From: Streptomyces sp. NBC_01306
GTDB taxonomy: Bacteria; Actinomycetota; Actinomycetes; Streptomycetales; Streptomycetaceae
Length of the DNA stretch: 64,000 bases
Reading direction: 5' to 3'
Assembly (NCBI RefSeq): GCF_026340465.1
Contig: NZ_JAPEPC010000001.1
Span: 4,512,001-4,576,000, forward strand
Under the pieces are notes generated by a model, which was given only the letters and a program-made list of their open reading frames with translations, was not told the DNA's origin and ran no database searches. Below are positions 8,241-17,030 of the stretch, piece by piece (within the stretch, counting starts at the first letter, position 1; each line of letters opens with the position of its first letter). Position numbers and translations under genes: made by a program.

Positions 8241-8281
8241 CTTTTCCGGCCGGGTGGCAGCCTCTTGCGTCTCCAGCGGTG

Positions 8282-8347
8282 TCAGGGTTCAGCCTTCCCT
8301 GAGACGCCGTGTTCCCAGGGGTGAAACCCCCTAGGGGCCGACCCCTG
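8282..8347. promoter_or_regulatory. Nested inverted repeats upstream of the ABC operon
   Basis: TCAGGG (8282-8287) and CCCTGA (8297-8302) form a perfect inverted repeat around 9 bp. Just downstream CAGGGGT (8316-8322) and ACCCCTG (8341-8347) flank a CCCCTAGGGG palindrome (8328-8337). The gap 8241-8555 holds no gene, so this is the likely control region of the transporter operon starting at 8556. The binding protein is not identifiable. Confidence 0.5.
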
Positions 8348-8555
8348 CTTACGGCCGGGGCGCGTTCGTCCGGCCGGAGGAGGTGGCGAGGCGGGCTGGT
8401 CCTTAGCGTTTGTTTATGGCCGCCCGCAGTGGTGGGGGTGGGGAAAAACCCAGGGCGGATGCGGCTACGTGCACCAGTGTGCCGCGCACTCCGGATCGAC
8501 AGACTTCAACCATGCCTGCTGACAAGCAAGGCAAGACCGATATAGGAGACTTACC

Positions 8556-9344
8556 GTGACAACGGCTGTGACCATTCCCAGGCACGGGGGTACTGGAGGG
8601 CGTACGGCCGTTGCCGCGCGAGCGCGGCAGGTCGTCAAGGCGTACGGATCGGGCGAGACCCGGGTCGTCGCGCTCGACCACGTCGATGTGGACATCGCCC
8701 GCGGCCAGTTCACCGCGATCATGGGCCCTTCGGGCTCCGGCAAGTCGACGCTGATGCACTGCCTCGCCGGCCTCGACACCGTGAGCAGCGGCCAGATCTA
8801 TCTGGACGAGACCGAGATCACCGGGCTCAAGGACAAGAAGCTCACCCAGCTGCGCCGGGACCGTATCGGCTTCATCTTCCAGGCGTTCAACCTGCTGCCC
8901 ACGCTCAACGCCATCGAGAACATCACGCTGCCGATGGACATCGCGGGGCGCAGGCCGGACGCGCAGTGGCTGCGGCAGGTGGTGGAGACCGTCGGGCTCG
9001 CGGACCGGCTCAAGCACCGGCCGACGCAGCTCTCCGGCGGTCAGCAGCAGCGGGTCGCCGTGGCGCGTGCCCTGGCCGCGCAGCCCGAGATCATCTTCGG
9101 TGACGAGCCGACCGGGAACCTCGACTCCCGTGCGGGGGCCGAGGTGCTGGGCTTCCTGCGCAAGTCGGTCTCCGAGCTGGGCCAGACCATCGTCATGGTC
9201 ACGCACGACCCGGTGGCCGCCTCGTACGCGGACCGGGTGCTCTACCTCGCGGACGGCAGGATCGTGGACGAGATGTACGGCCCGACGGCCGACCAGGTCC
9301 TCGACCGGATGAAGGACTTCGACGCGCGCGGGCGGACGTCATGA
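8556..9344 (+). CDS. ABC transporter ATP-binding protein (MacB/LolD type)
   Basis: 262-residue cytoplasmic ATPase that would power the FtsX-type permease encoded next. Walker A GPSGSGKST at 57-65, LSGGQQ signature at 159-164, Walker B IIFGDEP at 179-185 and a switch His in MVTHD are all present. GTG start with an AGGAGA site 8 bp before. Its stop overlaps the permease start by 4 bp (ATGA), so the two are translationally coupled. Such pairs usually act as mechanotransmitters or export lipids or peptides rather than import; the substrate is unknown. A close paralogous pair lies at 53783-57176. Confidence 0.92.
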   Translation: MTTAVTIPRHGGTGGRTAVAARARQVVKAYGSGETRVVALDHVDVDIARGQFTAIMGPSGSGKSTLMHCLAGLDTVSSGQIYLDETEITGLKDKKLTQLRRDRIGFIFQAFNLLPTLNAIENITLPMDIAGRRPDAQWLRQVVETVGLADRLKHRPTQLSGGQQQRVAVARALAAQPEIIFGDEPTGNLDSRAGAEVLGFLRKSVSELGQTIVMVTHDPVAASYADRVLYLADGRIVDEMYGPTADQVLDRMKDFDARGRTS

Positions 9345-11914
9345 CCGTCTGGAAGACCTCGATGCGCAACTTCTTCGCGCACAAGGGGCGGATGGCGCTC
9401 TCCGCCGTCGCGGTCCTGCTGTCGGTCGGCTTCGTGTGCGGCACGCTCGTCTTCACCGACACCATGAACACCACGTTCGACAAGCTCTTCGCGGCCACCG
9501 CGTCGGACGTCACGGTCAGCCCCAAGTCCGTCAAGGGCGCCGACAACAGCACCCAGAACGGCAAGCCGGACTCGCTGCCCGCCTCCGCGGTGCGGCAGGT
9601 CGAGAAGGCCGACGGGGTGCGGTCGGCGCAGGGCGGCGTCAGCAGCATGAGCGTGACGGTCGTCAACGGCCACAACAAGGACGTGGGTTCCAGCAATGGC
9701 GCCCCGACGATCGCCGGCAACTGGACGCCCAACGAGACCAAGTCGATGGAGATCACCTCCGGCCACGCGCCGCGCGGTCCCACGGAGGTGATGGTCGACG
9801 CGGACACCGCGAAGAAGCACCACCTCAAGCTGGGTGACGAGCTGCGCACGATCACCGTCAGCGGTGACATCAGGGCCCGGATATCCGGTATCGCCACCTT
9901 CAAGGTGACCAACCCGGGCGCGGCCGTCGTGTACTTCGACACCGCCACCGCGCAGCACGAACTGCTGGGCGGTCCCGGCCTCTTCACGAACATCTCCGTC
10001 AACGCCGAGCCCGGTGTGAGCGATGCCCGGCTGAAGCAGAACGTGGAAGCGGTGCTGCACGGCCCGTACAAGTTCGAGACGCAGAAGGAGAACGCGGACG
10101 CCAACCGCTCGGAGGTCGGCTCGTTCCTCGACGTCATGAAGTACGCGATGCTCGGCTTCGCCGGAATCGCCTTCCTCGTCGGCATCTTCCTGATCATCAA
10201 CACCTTCTCGATGCTGGTCGCCCAGCGCACCCGTGAGATCGGCCTGATGCGGGCGCTCGGCTCCAGCCGCAAGCAGGTCAACCGCTCGGTACTGGTCGAG
10301 GCACTGCTGCTCGGTGTCTTCGGCTCGGTCCTCGGGGTCGGTGCCGGTGTCGGCCTCGCGGTCGGGCTGATGAAGGTGATGAGTTCCGTGGGCATGGACC
10401 TGTCCACGGAGGATCTGACGGTCAAGTGGACGACTCCGGTCGTCGGCATGCTGCTCGGTGTCATCGTGACGATCGTCGCCGCGTACGTCCCGGCCCGCCG
10501 GGCCGGGAAGATCTCCCCGATGGCCGCGCTGCGGGACTCCGGTATGCCCGCAGACGGCAGCGCCGGCCGGATCAGGGCGGCGATCGGCCTGGTGCTCACC
10601 GGAGGCGGTGCGGCGGCGCTGCTCGCCGCGGCCGCCGCGAACAAGTCGGGGCAGGGTTCGCTCTACCTCGGCCTGGGTGTGGTCCTCACGCTCATCGGCT
10701 TCGTGGTCATCGGCCCGCTCCTCGCGGGTGTGGTGGTCCGGGGGATCAGCACGGTCGTGCTGCGGATCTTCGGCCCGGTCGGGCGGATGGCCGAGCGCAA
10801 CGCGCTGCGCAACCCGCGGCGTACGGGAGCGACGGGCGCCGCGCTGATGATCGGGCTCGCGCTGGTCGCCTGCCTTTCGGTCGTCGGCTCGTCGATGGTG
10901 GCCTCGGCCACCGATGAGCTGGACAGGTCGGTCGGCGCGGACTTCATCATCCAGAGCGGCAGCGGCCAGCTGATCGTGCCGCAGGCCCAGAAGGCCCTGG
11001 AAGCGGCGCCGGGCATCGAGCACGTCACCAACTACAAGGCGGTCGACTCCCGGCTGACCGGGCCCGACGGGAAGAGCGAGGACCAGTCGGTCATCGCGGC
11101 CGACCCGACGTACGCACAGGACCTGCGGCGCGAGACCGTCTCGGGTGACCTCTCGGCTGCGTACGGCAAGGACGCCATGTCGGTCGGTGACGCCTACGCC
11201 AAGAAGCACCACATCAAGGTCGGCGACACCATGTCCGTCGCGTTCAAGGGCGGCCGGACGGCGAAGCTGAAGATCGCGGCCATCACCTCGGACGACACGA
11301 ACGTCGACAAGGGCGCGATGTATCTGAACATCACGACGGCCGCGCGGTACGTGCCCGCCGACAGGATGCCGCCGAACGTCATCATGTTCGCCAAGGCCAA
11401 GGACGGCCAGGAGAAGGCCGCCTACGCCGGGCTGAAGAAGTCCCTGGCCAAGTACCCCCAGTACAAGGTGCAGGACCAGACCGACTTCAAGCAGGACCTG
11501 AAGGACCAGATCGGGCAGCTGCTCAACATCGTCTACGGGCTGCTGGCCCTGGCGATCATCGTCGCGGTGCTCGGTGTGGTGAACACGCTGGCCCTGTCGG
11601 TCGTCGAGCGGACCAGGGAGATCGGCCTGATGCGGGCGATCGGCCTCTCGCGCCGGCAGCTGCGCCGGATGATCCGGCTGGAGTCGGTGGTCATCGCGCT
11701 CTTCGGTGCGCTGCTCGGTCTGGGGCTCGGGATGGGCTGGGGCACGTCGGCCCAGAAGATCCTCGCCCTGGAGGGCATGGGGGTCCTGGAGATCCCGTGG
11801 TCGACGATCATCACGGTCTTCGTCGCCTCGGCGTTCGTGGGCCTGTTCGCCGCCCTGATCCCGGCGTTCCGGGCGGGCCGGATGAACGTACTGAACGCGA
11901 TCGCGACCGACTGA
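9341..11914 (+). CDS. FtsX-like ABC permease
   Basis: 857-residue membrane protein. An N-terminal membrane anchor (about 20-40) precedes an extracellular MacB-like domain, then three helices about 265-390 containing INTFSMLVAQRTREIGLMRALG, a second extracellular domain, and a closing helix bundle with VVNTLALSVVERTREIGLMRAIG near 745-770. The duplicated FtsX modules (2 x 4 helices) are typical of actinobacterial single-chain permeases. Translationally coupled to the ATPase upstream. It may be controlled by the inverted repeats at 8282-8347. No partner histidine kinase or regulator is adjacent. Confidence 0.9.
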   Translation: MTVWKTSMRNFFAHKGRMALSAVAVLLSVGFVCGTLVFTDTMNTTFDKLFAATASDVTVSPKSVKGADNSTQNGKPDSLPASAVRQVEKADGVRSAQGGVSSMSVTVVNGHNKDVGSSNGAPTIAGNWTPNETKSMEITSGHAPRGPTEVMVDADTAKKHHLKLGDELRTITVSGDIRARISGIATFKVTNPGAAVVYFDTATAQHELLGGPGLFTNISVNAEPGVSDARLKQNVEAVLHGPYKFETQKENADANRSEVGSFLDVMKYAMLGFAGIAFLVGIFLIINTFSMLVAQRTREIGLMRALGSSRKQVNRSVLVEALLLGVFGSVLGVGAGVGLAVGLMKVMSSVGMDLSTEDLTVKWTTPVVGMLLGVIVTIVAAYVPARRAGKISPMAALRDSGMPADGSAGRIRAAIGLVLTGGGAAALLAAAAANKSGQGSLYLGLGVVLTLIGFVVIGPLLAGVVVRGISTVVLRIFGPVGRMAERNALRNPRRTGATGAALMIGLALVACLSVVGSSMVASATDELDRSVGADFIIQSGSGQLIVPQAQKALEAAPGIEHVTNYKAVDSRLTGPDGKSEDQSVIAADPTYAQDLRRETVSGDLSAAYGKDAMSVGDAYAKKHHIKVGDTMSVAFKGGRTAKLKIAAITSDDTNVDKGAMYLNITTAARYVPADRMPPNVIMFAKAKDGQEKAAYAGLKKSLAKYPQYKVQDQTDFKQDLKDQIGQLLNIVYGLLALAIIVAVLGVVNTLALSVVERTREIGLMRAIGLSRRQLRRMIRLESVVIALFGALLGLGLGMGWGTSAQKILALEGMGVLEIPWSTIITVFVASAFVGLFAALIPAFRAGRMNVLNAIATD

Positions 11915-11990
11915 CTGACCGACGCGGTGCGCTTCTGTTCACTTCACGGCTCGGTACGCATGACTGTCCGGGATGACCGGGCCCGCTGAC

Positions 11991-12040
11991 CGGGGGAACG
12001 GGGGAACGGGGGTACGGGGGACGACGGGGGTACGGGGGAA
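11991..12040. repeat. 8-bp GC-rich tandem repeat
   Basis: Units CGGGGGAA or CGGGGGTA repeat about six times with one 3-bp interruption. They lie in the roughly 200-bp gap between the permease and the convergent membrane protein gene. No hairpin or gene is otherwise visible there. Confidence 0.7.
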
Positions 12041-12113
12041 GATCCAGCCCCGGTTGACGCCAGGTGCGTCGGCCGGGGCTGGGCCGTGTCCACCGCCACG
12101 AGCGGGCCTGCTG

Positions 12114-12560
12114 TCACCAGGTGGGCGGGGGCGACCACCCGGGCGTGGTGGCCGGGGCGGTGGGTGTCGTCCCCAGCGTGCTGGCGGGCGTGGCGTCCTC
12201 CGATCCGGAGGGTGAGGCCGAGCCGGACCCCATGGACGGGCCCGGGCGCTCGCCGACCGCGGAGTGCCGGGGGCTCGGCGGCGCGGCGGGGAGTGCGGGA
12301 GCGCTGGGCTGGAGCTGCAGCACGGCCGCCACGACCCCGCTCGCCAGGACGCACACGGTGCCGGCGGCGGCCGACGCCAGGACCCGGCGCCTGCGTCCGG
12401 CGCCCCGCGCCGAGACATACGCGGCCGGTGCGGGGGTGGCTCTCCGGCCCGCCGATTCGGCGGCCTGCTTCATCGCACGGGCGAGGGCGAGGTCGGACCT
12501 GTGAGCGCCTGCACGGCCCGGCCCGTTCTCGTACGCGGGCTGGTACTCGGTCTCAGACAC
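12114..12560 (-). CDS. Small single-pass membrane protein downstream of ECF sigma factor
   Basis: 148 residues: a charged cytoplasmic N-terminus, an Arg cluster (RGAGRRRRVL) at 52-61, one membrane segment about 62-82, then a Pro/Ser/Thr-rich outside tail. Its start overlaps the end of the sigma gene by 8 bp, so it is co-translated with it. By position it could modulate the sigma factor, but it lacks the zinc anti-sigma His-x3-Cys-x2-Cys motif, so this is inference only. I recognise no family. Confidence 0.65.
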   Translation of the reverse strand: MSETEYQPAYENGPGRAGAHRSDLALARAMKQAAESAGRRATPAPAAYVSARGAGRRRRVLASAAAGTVCVLASGVVAAVLQLQPSAPALPAAPPSPRHSAVGERPGPSMGSGSASPSGSEDATPASTLGTTPTAPATTPGWSPPPTW

Positions 12561-13044
12561 CGTGTTCCTCCTCGGAGAGATGCGGCGCGAGCGAGGCGCG
12601 GGCGCGGGAGAGATGGGTCTTGACGGTTCCCGCCGATATGCCCGTCTCGGCGGCCACCTGCTCGACGGTGAGGTCGCACACGTAGTGCAGGACCGCCACC
12701 CGCCGCTGCCGCTCGGTCAGCTGCCGCAGTGCGAAGACCATGGCCACGGTGCCCGGATCGGGCTCGGGCACCGTCGCGGGGCGGGCGTCGCTGTGGCGGC
12801 GCCAGGCCTCGGCGCTCCGGCCCCGCCTGCGCCAGCGGCTCACCGCGAGCCGCCAGGCCACGGTCCGTATCCACGCCTCGGGGCCCGCGTCCCGGTACAG
12901 CGCGGAGCGCCGGCCCCAGGCCCGTACGAACGCCTCCTGCACCACGTCCTGGGCCTCATGGAGGTCGCCGGTCATCAGGTAGACCTGTCCCACCAGCTGT
13001 TTCGCGGAGTGAGCGTAGAACTCCTCGAACTCCTCGACGGTCAT
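12553..13044 (-). CDS. ECF RNA polymerase sigma factor, SigE-type (sigma-70 family)
   Basis: 163-residue extracytoplasmic-function sigma factor. Region 2 spans about 7-72 (EFEEFYAHSAKQLVGQVYL, DVVQEAFVRAWGR, WIRTVAWRLA) and region 4 about 100-155 with the helix-turn-helix LTVEQVAAETGISAGTVKTHLSRAR. Its short form fits the actinobacterial SigE family. ATG at 13044. The next gene on the strand is a small membrane protein overlapping by 8 bp. A typical zinc anti-sigma is absent, so its control is unclear. The gene is divergent from mfd. Confidence 0.88.
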   Translation of the reverse strand: MTVEEFEEFYAHSAKQLVGQVYLMTGDLHEAQDVVQEAFVRAWGRRSALYRDAGPEAWIRTVAWRLAVSRWRRRGRSAEAWRRHSDARPATVPEPDPGTVAMVFALRQLTERQRRVAVLHYVCDLTVEQVAAETGISAGTVKTHLSRARASLAPHLSEEEHGV

Positions 13045-13089
13045 GCGGCTCCCAGGCGTGGACAGATCTCAGACGTGGACGGTCAGCGG

Positions 13090-13162
13090 GCAGGACATCG
13101 GACGGGACATTGGTCAGGACATGGGTCAGGGTCAGCGGGCGGGGCATCGGCAGGGCATCGGA
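13090..13162. repeat. Degenerate GGACATCGG-type repeats
   Basis: Imperfect copies of GGACAT(C/T)GG and GGGCATCGG recur across about 70 bp just upstream of the sigma-factor gene. They could hold its operator or simply be slippage products. Confidence 0.4.
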
Positions 13163-13207
13163 CCTGGACGGGTCTCATGGATGAATACGTCGGGGAGGCC
13201 GGTCCGG

Positions 13208-13239
13208 TTGACAGGGGACGCCGACTTCTTCGTGAAGTC
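13208..13239 (+). promoter_or_regulatory. Candidate -35 and inverted repeat upstream of mfd
   Basis: A consensus TTGACA lies at 13208-13213, followed by the perfect inverted repeat GACTTC-TTCGT-GAAGTC (13223-13239). No -10 at ideal spacing is evident, so the promoter call is tentative. The inverted repeat would fall at or near the start of the mfd transcript. Confidence 0.35.
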
Positions 13240-13335
13240 GTACGCTGGAGAGCCCCCGGCCCGTAAGACGTGTCGGGCCCTTCGCGTTGCATACCGCACC
13301 ACCCGCACCACCTCCCCGGACGGAAAGCGTTCTCC

Positions 13336-16300
13336 ATGAGCCTGCACGGTCTGCTCGATGCCGCCATCTCGGACCCCGCGCTCGCCGAAGCGGTGAAGGC
13401 CGCGGGCGACGGGCACCGGATGCATGTCGATCTGGTCGGCCCGCCCGCCGCCCGGCCCTTCGCGGTCGCCGCGCTGGCCCGCGAGACCCGCCGTACGGTG
13501 CTGGCGGTGACCGCCACCGGCCGCGAGGCCGAGGACCTGGCCGCAGCCCTGCGCTCGCTCTTCCCGGCGGACCAGGAGGACGCGGTGGTGGAGTACCCGT
13601 CCTGGGAGACGCTGCCGCACGAGCGGCTCTCGCCCCGGTCCGACACGGTGGGGCGGCGGATCGCGGTGCTGCGCAGGCTGGCGCACCCGCGCTCCGACGA
13701 CCCGTCCGCCGGTCCGGTCAGCGTGGTCGTCGCGCCGATCAGGTCCGTACTCCAGCCGCAGGTCAAGGGGCTCGGCGACCTGGAGCCCGTCGCACTGCGC
13801 CAGGGGGAGTCCGTCGATCTGGGCGAGATCACCGAAGCGCTGGCGGCGGCCGCGTACGCGCGGGTCGAACTGGTCGAGAAGCGCGGCGAGTTCGCTGTCA
13901 GGGGCGGCATCCTCGATGTGTTCCCGCCGACCGAGGAGCACCCCCTGCGGGTGGAGTTCTGGGGGGACGAGGTCGAGGAGATCCGTTACTTCAAGGTCGC
14001 GGACCAGCGCTCCCTGGAGATCGCCGAGCACGGGCTGTGGGCGCCGCCCTGCCGCGAGCTGCTGCTGACCGACGACGTACGGGAGCGGGCGGCCGCGCTG
14101 GCGCTGGCCCACCCCGAGCTGGGCGAGCTGCTCGACAAGATCGCCGAGGGGATCGCCGTCGAGGGCATGGAGTCCCTGGCTCCGGTCCTGGTCGACGACA
14201 TGGAGCTGCTGATCGATGTGCTCCCCGCCGGTTCGATGGCCGTGGTCTGCGACCCGGAGCGGGTCCGGAGCCGGGCGGCCGACCTGGTGGCGACCTCGCA
14301 GGAGTTCCTCCAGGCGTCGTGGGCGGCCACCGCCGGCGGAGGGGACGCGCCGATCGATGTCGGCGCGGCCTCGCTCCGGGGTATCGCCGAGGTCCGCGAC
14401 CGGGCGCGGGAGCTGGGCATGATGTGGTGGGCGGTGAGCCCGTTCGCCGCCGACGAGGACATCGCCGACGACACGATCAAGCTGGGGATGCACGCGCCGG
14501 AGACATACCGGGGCGACACCGCGCGGGCCCTCGCCGACACCAAGGGCTGGATCGCCGACGGCTGGCGCACGGTGTACCTCACGGAGGGCCACGGTCCCGC
14601 GAGCCGTACGGTCGAGGTCCTGAGCGGCGAGGGCATCGCGGCCCGGCTCGACGCCGACCTGGCCGGGCTGACGCCCTCGGTCGTGCACGTCTCGTGCGGC
14701 TCCATCGACCACGGGTTCATCGACCCGGCGATCAAGCTCGCGGTGCTCTCCGAGACCGACCTCACCGGCCAGCGCACCACGTCCAAGGACCTGGGCCGGA
14801 TGCCGGTCAGGCGCCGGAAGTCCATCGACCCGCTGACGCTGGTGACGGGCGACTTCATCGTCCACGAGCAGCACGGCGTGGGCCGCTACATCGAGATGGT
14901 GCAGCGCACGGTGCAGGGCGCGACCCGTGAGTATCTGCTCGTCGAGTACGCCCCGGCCAAGCGCGGCCAGCCCGGCGACCGGCTGTACATCCCCACCGAC
15001 CAGCTGGAACAGGTCACCAAGTACGTGGGCGGTGAGGCCCCGACGCTGCACCGGCTCGGCGGCTCCGACTGGACGAAGACCAAGGCGCGCGCCAAGAAGG
15101 CGGTCAAGGAGATCGCCGGGGACCTCATCAAGCTCTACTCGGCGCGGATGGCGGCGCCCGGCCACTCCTTCGCCCAGGACACCCCCTGGCAGCGCGAGCT
15201 GGAGGACGCCTTCCCGTACGTGGAGACGCCCGACCAGCTCTCCACGATCGCCGAGGTCAAGGAGGACATGGAGAAGACGGTCCCGATGGACCGGCTGATC
15301 TGTGGCGACGTCGGCTACGGCAAGACCGAGATCGCGGTGCGCGCCGCGTTCAAGGCCGTCCAGGACGGCAAGCAGGTGGCGGTCCTGGTGCCGACGACCC
15401 TTCTCGTACAGCAGCACTTCGGCACGTTCACCGAGCGGTACGCGCAGTTCCCGGTGGTCGTCAGGGCGCTGAGCCGGTTCCAGTCGGACACCGAGGCGAA
15501 GGCGACCCTGGAGGGCCTGCGGGACGGCTCGGTCGACATGGTCATCGGCACGCACCGGCTCTTCTCGGCGGAGACGAAGTTCAAGGACCTCGGGCTTGTC
15601 ATCGTGGACGAGGAGCAGCGGTTCGGTGTCGAGCACAAGGAGCAGCTGAAGAAGCTGCGCGCCAACGTCGACGTGCTGACGATGTCCGCGACGCCCATCC
15701 CCCGTACGCTCGAAATGGCTGTGACCGGCATCCGCGAGATGTCGACGATCACCACGCCCCCGGAGGAGCGGCACCCGGTGCTGACCTTCGTCGGGCCGTA
15801 CGAGGAGAAGCAGATCGGCGCGGCCGTCCGCCGTGAACTGCTCCGCGAGGGGCAGGTGTTCTACATCCACAACCGGGTCGACTCGATCGACCGTGCCGCC
15901 GCCCGGCTGCGTGAGATCGTCCCGGAGGCGCGCATCCAGACCGCGCACGGGCAGATGGGCGAGAGCGCCCTTGAGCAGGTCGTGGTCGACTTCTGGGAGA
16001 AGAAGTTCGACGTGCTGGTCTCCACGACGATCGTGGAGTCCGGGATCGACATCGCGAACGCCAACACGCTGATCGTGGAGCGCGGCGACAACTTCGGCCT
16101 CTCCCAGCTGCACCAGCTGCGCGGCCGGGTCGGCCGTGGCCGCGACCGCGGGTACGCGTACTTCCTGTACCCGCCGGAGAAGCCGCTCACCGAGACCGCG
16201 CACGAGCGGCTCGCGACGATCGCCCAGCACACCGAGATGGGCGCGGGGATGTACGTCGCGATGAAGGACCTGGAGATCCGCGGCGCGGGCAACATGCTCG

Positions 16301-16875
16301 GCGGCGAGCAGTCCGGCCATATCGCGGGCGTCGGCTTCGACCTGTACATCCGGATGGTCGGCGAGGCGGTGGCCGACTACCGCACGGCGGTCGACGGGGG
16401 AGTCGAGGAGGAACAGCCCCTGGAGGTCAAGATCGAGTTGCCGGTCGACGCGCACGTCCCGCACGAGTACGCGCCCGGTGAGCGGCTGCGCCTCCAGGCG
16501 TACCGCTCGATCGCGTCCGCGACCACGGACGAGGACATCAGGGCGGTACGGGAGGAACTCACCGACCGGTACGGCAAGCTGCCCGAGCAGGTCGAGAACC
16601 TGCTGCTCGTGGCGGGCCTGCGGATGCTGGCGCGGGCCTGCGGCGTCGGCGAGATCGTCCTCCAGGGCTCCAACATCCGGTTCGCACCGGTGGAACTGAG
16701 GGAGTCCCAGGAGCTGCGCCTCAAGCGGCTCTATCCCCGTACGGTCATCAAGGCGGCGGCCCACCAGATCCTGGTACCGCGCCCGACGGCCGGGAAGATC
16801 GGCGGGAAGCCGGTGGTGGGCCGCGAACTCCTGTCGTGGACCGGGGAGTTCCTGGCGTCGATCCTGGGGTCGTGA
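13336..16875 (+). CDS. mfd: Transcription-repair coupling factor Mfd
   Basis: 1179-residue superfamily 2 translocase that removes RNA polymerase stalled at DNA damage and recruits UvrA. Order: UvrB-like N-terminal region (about 1-330), RNA-polymerase-interacting domain (about 490-590, IVHEQHGVGRY), helicase lobes with Walker A GDVGYGKTE at 657-665 and DEEQ at 758-761, SATPIPRT, the translocation-in-repair motif region (QLHQLRGRVGRGR), and a C-terminal TRCF domain. Length fits Streptomyces Mfd. The frame opens at 13270, but the ATG at 13336 has a GGAAAG site and gives the family's MSLHGLLDAA start. Confidence 0.97.
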   Translation: MSLHGLLDAAISDPALAEAVKAAGDGHRMHVDLVGPPAARPFAVAALARETRRTVLAVTATGREAEDLAAALRSLFPADQEDAVVEYPSWETLPHERLSPRSDTVGRRIAVLRRLAHPRSDDPSAGPVSVVVAPIRSVLQPQVKGLGDLEPVALRQGESVDLGEITEALAAAAYARVELVEKRGEFAVRGGILDVFPPTEEHPLRVEFWGDEVEEIRYFKVADQRSLEIAEHGLWAPPCRELLLTDDVRERAAALALAHPELGELLDKIAEGIAVEGMESLAPVLVDDMELLIDVLPAGSMAVVCDPERVRSRAADLVATSQEFLQASWAATAGGGDAPIDVGAASLRGIAEVRDRARELGMMWWAVSPFAADEDIADDTIKLGMHAPETYRGDTARALADTKGWIADGWRTVYLTEGHGPASRTVEVLSGEGIAARLDADLAGLTPSVVHVSCGSIDHGFIDPAIKLAVLSETDLTGQRTTSKDLGRMPVRRRKSIDPLTLVTGDFIVHEQHGVGRYIEMVQRTVQGATREYLLVEYAPAKRGQPGDRLYIPTDQLEQVTKYVGGEAPTLHRLGGSDWTKTKARAKKAVKEIAGDLIKLYSARMAAPGHSFAQDTPWQRELEDAFPYVETPDQLSTIAEVKEDMEKTVPMDRLICGDVGYGKTEIAVRAAFKAVQDGKQVAVLVPTTLLVQQHFGTFTERYAQFPVVVRALSRFQSDTEAKATLEGLRDGSVDMVIGTHRLFSAETKFKDLGLVIVDEEQRFGVEHKEQLKKLRANVDVLTMSATPIPRTLEMAVTGIREMSTITTPPEERHPVLTFVGPYEEKQIGAAVRRELLREGQVFYIHNRVDSIDRAAARLREIVPEARIQTAHGQMGESALEQVVVDFWEKKFDVLVSTTIVESGIDIANANTLIVERGDNFGLSQLHQLRGRVGRGRDRGYAYFLYPPEKPLTETAHERLATIAQHTEMGAGMYVAMKDLEIRGAGNMLGGEQSGHIAGVGFDLYIRMVGEAVADYRTAVDGGVEEEQPLEVKIELPVDAHVPHEYAPGERLRLQAYRSIASATTDEDIRAVREELTDRYGKLPEQVENLLLVAGLRMLARACGVGEIVLQGSNIRFAPVELRESQELRLKRLYPRTVIKAAAHQILVPRPTAGKIGGKPVVGRELLSWTGEFLASILGS

Positions 16876-16975
16876 GGCGGGGCTGCGGCGTTCCGCGCGG
16901 CTCTCCACGCGGCGTTCTCCTGTGCGGGAGGCGCGCCCGACAGACGGTCAAACCGGTCATTGTGCCCTAAAAAGC

Positions 16976-16981
16976 TATAAT
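16976..16981 (+). promoter_or_regulatory. Perfect TATAAT -10 element for the MMPL gene
   Basis: TATAAT at 16976-16981 lies 50 bp before the MMPL start in an unusually AT-rich stretch (CCTAAAAAGCTATAATCAC). No good -35 is seen at 16-18 bp. A perfect -10 is uncommon in this genome type and is the best promoter candidate here. Confidence 0.55.
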
Positions 16982-17030
16982 CACCGCATTTGTCTCGGCT
17001 GTCGGATCTCCGCACCCTCCAGGGGAACGC

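Noticed and set aside
13132..16908. 1258-residue open frame opposite mfd
   Set aside because: Exact antisense of a clearly functional gene, a usual effect of third-position GC bias.
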